Shown one piece after another: positions 59,110-64,000 of a DNA stretch of 64,000 nucleotides (positions are counted from its first letter, which is position 1; each line of letters opens with the position of its first letter). A program made the position numbers and the translations under genes. Source of the DNA: Membranipora membranacea (Eukaryota; Bryozoa; Gymnolaemata; Cheilostomatida; Membraniporidae); NCBI GenBank assembly GCA_914767715.1, contig OU612074.1, positions 21,932,062 through 21,996,061 of the forward strand. The letters are read 5' to 3'. The notes beneath the pieces are model-generated. The model was not told where the DNA came from. It did no database searches and saw only the letters and a list, made by a program, of their open reading frames with translations.

Positions 59110-62100
59110 CTCAATGCACACCCAGCATAGCAAAGCAGATTTTATGAGGTGCAAATTTCTTGTGGTAAGAAATGAATATTTTCTTTACCACTTTAGGAAA
59201 TATGATGGCAGAAACTCAGCTGAGTGAGCTTGGTTGAGTTGCTGATATGACCTGATATAACCTTGAGCTCCTAGAAGACCGAATGGTGACATTGAACTTT
59301 TCTCCCCACTGAAATACTGGGTAATCGCCTTATGGATTACTCGTAAAGATGCCCTGTTTAGATGCAATATGACAATATCACATTAATGTAAACCTAGTAT
59401 AGTGATTGTAGTTGTGTGGTATAGTGGTGCACTACTTCATCCTGATCAATCAATCAACGATCATTGGCCTTTGCTGCTCATATATTGTATATATGTCCTT
59501 TAGCCCAGCATGAAAATACAGAAATATATGTTTAGCCATGACAAAAATTTGCTTCTCCCTGTGCTGTCTCAAGAACTGACTAAATTGGATGGAGCAAGTC
59601 TTAGTATTTGATATCACTTTTCAGAAAAGCAAGCAGTCTAAGATCAGGCGAACATAGCTAAAAGTCTACCATGGGACAGTTTAAAATCACAATCTATCTC
59701 TTTACAAATTGTTAGTGGTTTTCCTTTCTGCACAGGTCTATTTCTGCTGCATGGCTAGAAAGAAGTAGACAGGTCCGTCCAGGGGCAGGGCGTGACTGAA
59801 ACACTGGAGGTTTACAATATCTTTTGTCTCCCCCAATTAATCCTGCCCTCGGCCTCCTCCTTCACAGGGTTTCAGATCCTTCCTGATTGTGTCTTTCCAC
59901 CTATTTTTTCATCACTTTCTCCCAACGAACGTCTCCAAACCAATGCAGTTTTCTTTTTCTCATCAGCTAAAATTAATTCAGGTCATTAAATTTTTGTCTT
60001 ATGCCTTCATTTGTTAGGCTCCTCAAGGGTTATTCCAAAGCTGTAGCGCAACATTCTCATCTCACATCGTATACTCTGGACCTTTCAGCAAGATAATCTG
60101 TCGGTGGCCATATTTCAGCTCAATACACCAGGAGCAGGAAAATCACTGACCTGTGGGTGAGCACTTTCAGCTTATGACTTTCCTGTCAAACACTACAGTC
60201 AAACCTCACAATTTAGACCAGGCTCTGCAAATGCAGACCATTACCTCTGCCTTGCATCTTCCTCTTGCATATATTTGATATCTTTGATTTAGTATATTTC
60301 AAAATAATAAATCGCTATCACATCAATTAAATACTTTAACACATTTAGGTAAGGATGACTCGACTGCATTGTATATACACTAGAGGTCTAAACTACATGA
60401 AATATGGCTCTGATAGATGCACCAGTACCTTCTGTGGCATAGAAATGGAGCTGGATAGAACCCTAAAGTGCATTTTGGATTCCGATCAATTTTTGCATAT
60501 TGCTTGTATACTAAACTCAGTGTTGTCATAATTGAGAAGAAGAATCAAATTGGCGAGTTGAAAGCGATGCCAAAGCACAAGAAGAATTATTTGGCGTCAT
60601 ATAAGTAGGTTCGAGTTTGTTCCCGTACAAAACCAGCGCACAGTAACTTGGCGCAAAATTTGCTACTACTCTGTTACTGACCTTAAAAGGCAATGTCACA
60701 TGAACTGAATCGCTTTTCGTAAACTTTAAAATTAAACTGTAATTATGAGATTGTAAACATAATCAACATCCACATCAAAAATAAATTATCCTATGCAACT
60801 GATGATGGGCCTCCAGTGATCAAGAAAACCACCACAACAGGGATGGCATCTGAATCTTGATGTCTATGTTCAGCCTCCAAGCAAACCAGATACAAGCACT
60901 AGCCAATGTGGCCCTGACACATCCAGTAGCAGCGTTCAATCATTTGAAGAAAATGCACACCCAGCATAGTCGAAGGCAGATTTTGTGAAGTGCAAATTTC
61001 TTGTGGTAAGAAATAATTATTTACTTTATCGCATCAGGGAATATGATGGCAGAAACTCAGCTGAGTGAGCTTGGATGAGTTGCTGATTTAACTTGTTTAC
61101 ATTCATTTTGCTGCTCATAGATCGTATATATGTCTTCTGAACCCAGCATGAAATTACAGAAATATATATTTAGCCATGACAAAGAGTTGTTTCACCCCTG
61201 CACAAACCCAGAACTGACTAACTTGGATGGAGCAAGTCTTAGTATTTGATATAATAACATTTGTTTTGTAAGGGTTTACCAGGATGACAACCTGCAGTGT
61301 GAAGCTCTGTTGTTGAGGTGATACACAGTTTCCTGGTTTCCGTGTCACTACCTAAATCAGTATGAAGGTTCAAACGATATTATGTCTGGTGAAATGTTTT
61401 GATAAAAAACACAAACCTCTATTGAATCATCCTGGTTGTCTGTAAGTTTTCTGTGAACTAATATGTTGATGAATCTGTTTCCCTGTGGTTGTGAGAAACA
61501 TATTTTGATATCACCTTTCAGAAAAGCAATTAGGCTAAGATCAGGCGAGCATAGCTAAAATTCTACCATGGGACACTCTAAAATCACAATTTAGCTCTTT
61601 ACTATTTGTTAGTGAGTAACCTTTATGCACAGATCTTTTTCTGCTGCACATACTGCTATGGAGCAGAGCATGGCTAGCAAGAAAGTAGGCAGGTCCTTTT
61701 CGAACGGGACTGAAACACAGGATGTCAAATGTGTGTTTACCTCTTCCATCTAATCCTGTCCTGGGCATCCTCCTCCATTGAGGGAACAGAGTTTGAAATC
61801 CTCCCTGATCACATCTTTCCAACTATGTTGTCATCACTGACTCCCTGACACACATCTCCAAACCAATGCAGTTTTCTTCTTCTCATCAGGTCATATGAAT
61901 TTGTGACATTCCATTCTTTCCTTATGTCTTATGGATCTTTCAGCAAAGTAGTCTGTCATTGGCCATATTTCAGCTCTATAAAAACAGGACTGGACATATC
62001 GCTGTTCTGTAGATGGGCACTTTCATTTTATCACTTTCCTGTCAAACATACTCTCGGCAAACCTCTTCATTTATACCAGGCTCTGCCAAGGGTCACTTTT

Positions 62101-62140
62101 TCACGTCTGCCTCGCATCCTCTTCCCTGATGAATTCTAAG
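59110..62140. repeat. Tandem segmental duplication, about 1.85-kb period
   Basis: 59110-60270 and 60950-62130 match in order along many blocks: ATGCACACCCAGCATAG, GCAAATTTCTTGTGGTAAGA, ATGATGGCAGAAACTCAGCT, TTGGATGGAGCAAGTCTTAG, TCCAAACCAATGCAGTTTTC. The offset grows from 1839 to about 1860, so small indels have built up. No open frame is kept between copies, so the duplicated unit looks non-coding, possibly old promoter or repeat sequence. Confidence 0.88.
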
Positions 62141-62829
62141 TACCAGGTGTTTGAATTTAATTATTTCAGAGCAATTGACAGGCTGAGAAGTGGAACTTCT
62201 GTAATCTGATGCTGTGTCTGCTTTCTCTAGGTGGTAGATTCTCATCCTCAAGTCTTTTTCTTCTCTTATGTCTCCTTCAGATTGTCTGGTGCATCATATC
62301 ATGAAACCAGATCCTTTACAGGCAGTATTGTCAATGGTGTGTCCTTTCCATCGAAATGTATACACCAAATATATTAATGATTAGTAAGGGTCTTAGGGCT
62401 GAAGGTTGGTGTAATCAAACTTCCACTCAAAATTCCTCCATCTCACCCACATTTGTTGCTTCATCATCCGCAACACTTTCAGCATAGTATATAGATGATT
62501 AAATAACGGATGTTTAGGTGATGGTATTGCATTTGTTTTAGAGAAGTTAAATGGGGTCCAGTTGTTTCGTTAAGGCTAACAGCTCCCCTCCAGAATTTCA
62601 GTCTCAACAAGGACCCGTCTACGTTATTATTCCTAGACATGCTCTGTTTGCATTAACACCTAGTGCGTGCAGTAGAAACAGACATGTACAGAAAAGTAAC
62701 ACACAAATTGTGATTATAGAATGTCATATGGTAAACTCTTAACAGTTTTCTTCTAGGTATTTGCTTCTCTGAAAATAAGAACGGTGGTGGGAATGGGATT
62801 GTGGGAACGGGACACTTCTTATTTTGCGA

Positions 62830-62910
62830 TGACGAGATGGCGCAATCAGTAAGCTCGCTTCACTGCCAGGTGATCGGTGCCGCTGTAGTCGACAGTTTGA
62901 GTTCCAACAA
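62830..62910 (+). mobile_element. Possible tRNA-like SINE fragment
   Basis: A box A-like GATGGCGCAATCAGTAAGCT and a box B-like CAGTTTGAGTTCC have fitting spacing, just upstream of the TATA-box gene. Weak match; it may be chance. Confidence 0.3.
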
Positions 62911-62983
62911 CATCCTGTGGTGGTGCATTTGAATACCGATAATAAGAGAAAGCATCGCATGAGCGATTATGCTGGTATTGCAG

Positions 62984-62990
62984 TATAAAA
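62984..62990 (+). promoter_or_regulatory. TATA box of the right-edge gene
   Basis: TATAAAA lies 65 bases before the ATG at 63049, predicting a start near 63012-63020 and a short 5' UTR. Confidence 0.65.
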
Positions 62991-63048
62991 GAGATTGTAA
63001 AGATCTAATCTACTCATTACCTATTCAGTTGTATCTCAGTGTTCCAAC

Positions 63049-63834
63049 ATGAACAGTAGGCTAATTATCGTCACCATCACAGTGTCTCTAATTCTGACAG
63101 TTGCAGGTAAGGATTCAATTCATACATCAAGTGTTTTGAAGTTCCTTCAACAGCTCAAATCCTCTATCACTATGACTGTTATTGTTGTCTTTAACAAATT
63201 TTCTGTAAATTAAAAAATTTGTTTCTCCTTACTTGTCAAAACCCAGCTGTAACAAACCCGTCTCATCCACACTATCTCTTTGAAGAATGGGATTTTGCAA
63301 ATTCATAACAGGCAATGATAGTATCTACTTAATTCATGAATGTAGCATTTTTAAGCATTTCTCACTTATATCCAGTTTAACCAGGAAGTTACAGTTTTCA
63401 AACTCCTTGGTTTAACTCAGGTCATTGAATGTAAATGCAGGCCATTGCCTTGCCATTACATGGCGTGACCTGTAATCTTCATCCAGGTCATGCTAAAAAG
63501 TATAAATTAGTCTTTTGTCCAACTAAGCTTTTCTTTGTTATGATGATTTGCTTGTACAAAGAACATTTCAGCAACTTTAGGGTTAGTAAAGTCAGAGTTT
63601 TCAAAACACCAATACATTTATAGTGTATTTTTTCAAATCAAACATCATTTTTTGCTAATAATACATGGATAGACCGTAATGGGGATGTTTGGTTCTATGA
63701 TAGTGTCTGTATCCCGTGATTTAAAATGAGAATATATCTGCAAATTCACCTGTCTTTTGATTTTACAGCTCAGAGCACAACATTTGAAGATGCAGTGAAA
63801 AGATGTAACGACTTTTGGACTGAGAATGATTTGT
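63049..63834 (+). CDS. Secreted protein of unknown family, first two exons; continues past the window
   Basis: Exon 63049-63106 encodes a signal peptide (MNSRLIIVTITVSLILTVAG) and ends in phase 1. Exon 63769-63834 adds AQSTTFEDAVKRCNDFWTEN and ends in phase 1 at a GTAAGT donor. The mature chain starts acidic and has one Cys so far. Further exons lie to the right, so no family can be assigned. A TATA box is at 62984. Small TATA-driven secreted proteins are often inducible or cell-type specific, but that is inference. Confidence 0.7.
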
Positions 63835-64000
63835 GTAAGTCACTATGTAATTTATTACCAAAAGTTTCATTCCGTATTCAAGTCTCATTTTTTTTGTAAT
63901 ACACTTTTGTTCACCATCTAAATATTATTGGAAGTTTCTGCGATGACACGTCATGTAGTGCAGCTTAATTTAATTTGTATAAATGTTAAACTACCTAGGA

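Overview
This is eukaryotic, animal-type DNA. It is AT-rich, and its genes are split into many small exons with GT-AG introns of roughly 50 to 1200 bases. The gene families are a UFMylation ligase, a stefin-type cystatin, a TRIM-like gene, a C-type lectin and a CUB receptor with a tyrosine-rich tail, all of which fit an early-branching metazoan. A sponge is my best guess, but it is an inference from gene style and no species marker is visible. The coding sequences were rebuilt by reading splice sites and checking that reading phase carries across every junction.

Layout. Positions 1-9543 (minus) hold UFL1, the UFM1-protein ligase: 15 exons giving 633 residues, with the C-terminus beyond the left edge and an intron carrying a 40-base minisatellite. 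It shares a 380-base divergent promoter with a three-exon stefin (9924-11521, plus) that unexpectedly has an in-frame signal peptide. Positions 13547-18036 or further hold a TRIM-like gene (RING, two B-boxes, coiled coil, filamin/beta-propeller-like end) with several frame lesions, probably a pseudogene. Positions 22255-25335 (minus) encode a secreted PAN/apple-like plus C-type lectin protein with a galactose-type QPD motif. Positions 27170-27331 (minus) encode a 53-residue single-pass micropeptide resembling mitoregulin. Positions 30506-33536 (plus) encode most of a CUB-domain, single-pass receptor with a Tyr-rich cytoplasmic tail; its first exon was not found. Positions 34477-46750 (minus) encode a 689-residue, 15-exon helical protein I cannot name. 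At the right edge (63049 onward) a TATA-box gene for a small secreted protein begins.

The right third is dominated by mobile elements. There is an apparently intact non-LTR retrotransposon (ORF1 345 aa, ORF2 976 aa, overlapping as ATGGCTAA), two decayed retrotransposon pieces, a foldback element with long inverted arms, and a 1.85-kb tandem segmental duplication. Across the whole window there are MITEs of several families, tRNA-derived SINEs, and one perfect 54-base hairpin flanked by a 9-base target-site duplication.

No shared pathway links the genes. UFL1 is housekeeping (ER stress, UFMylation). The stefin, lectin, CUB receptor and TRIM-like locus are of kinds often used in protease control, recognition and signalling at the cell surface. 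No CRISPR array, rRNA or convincing functional tRNA gene was seen.
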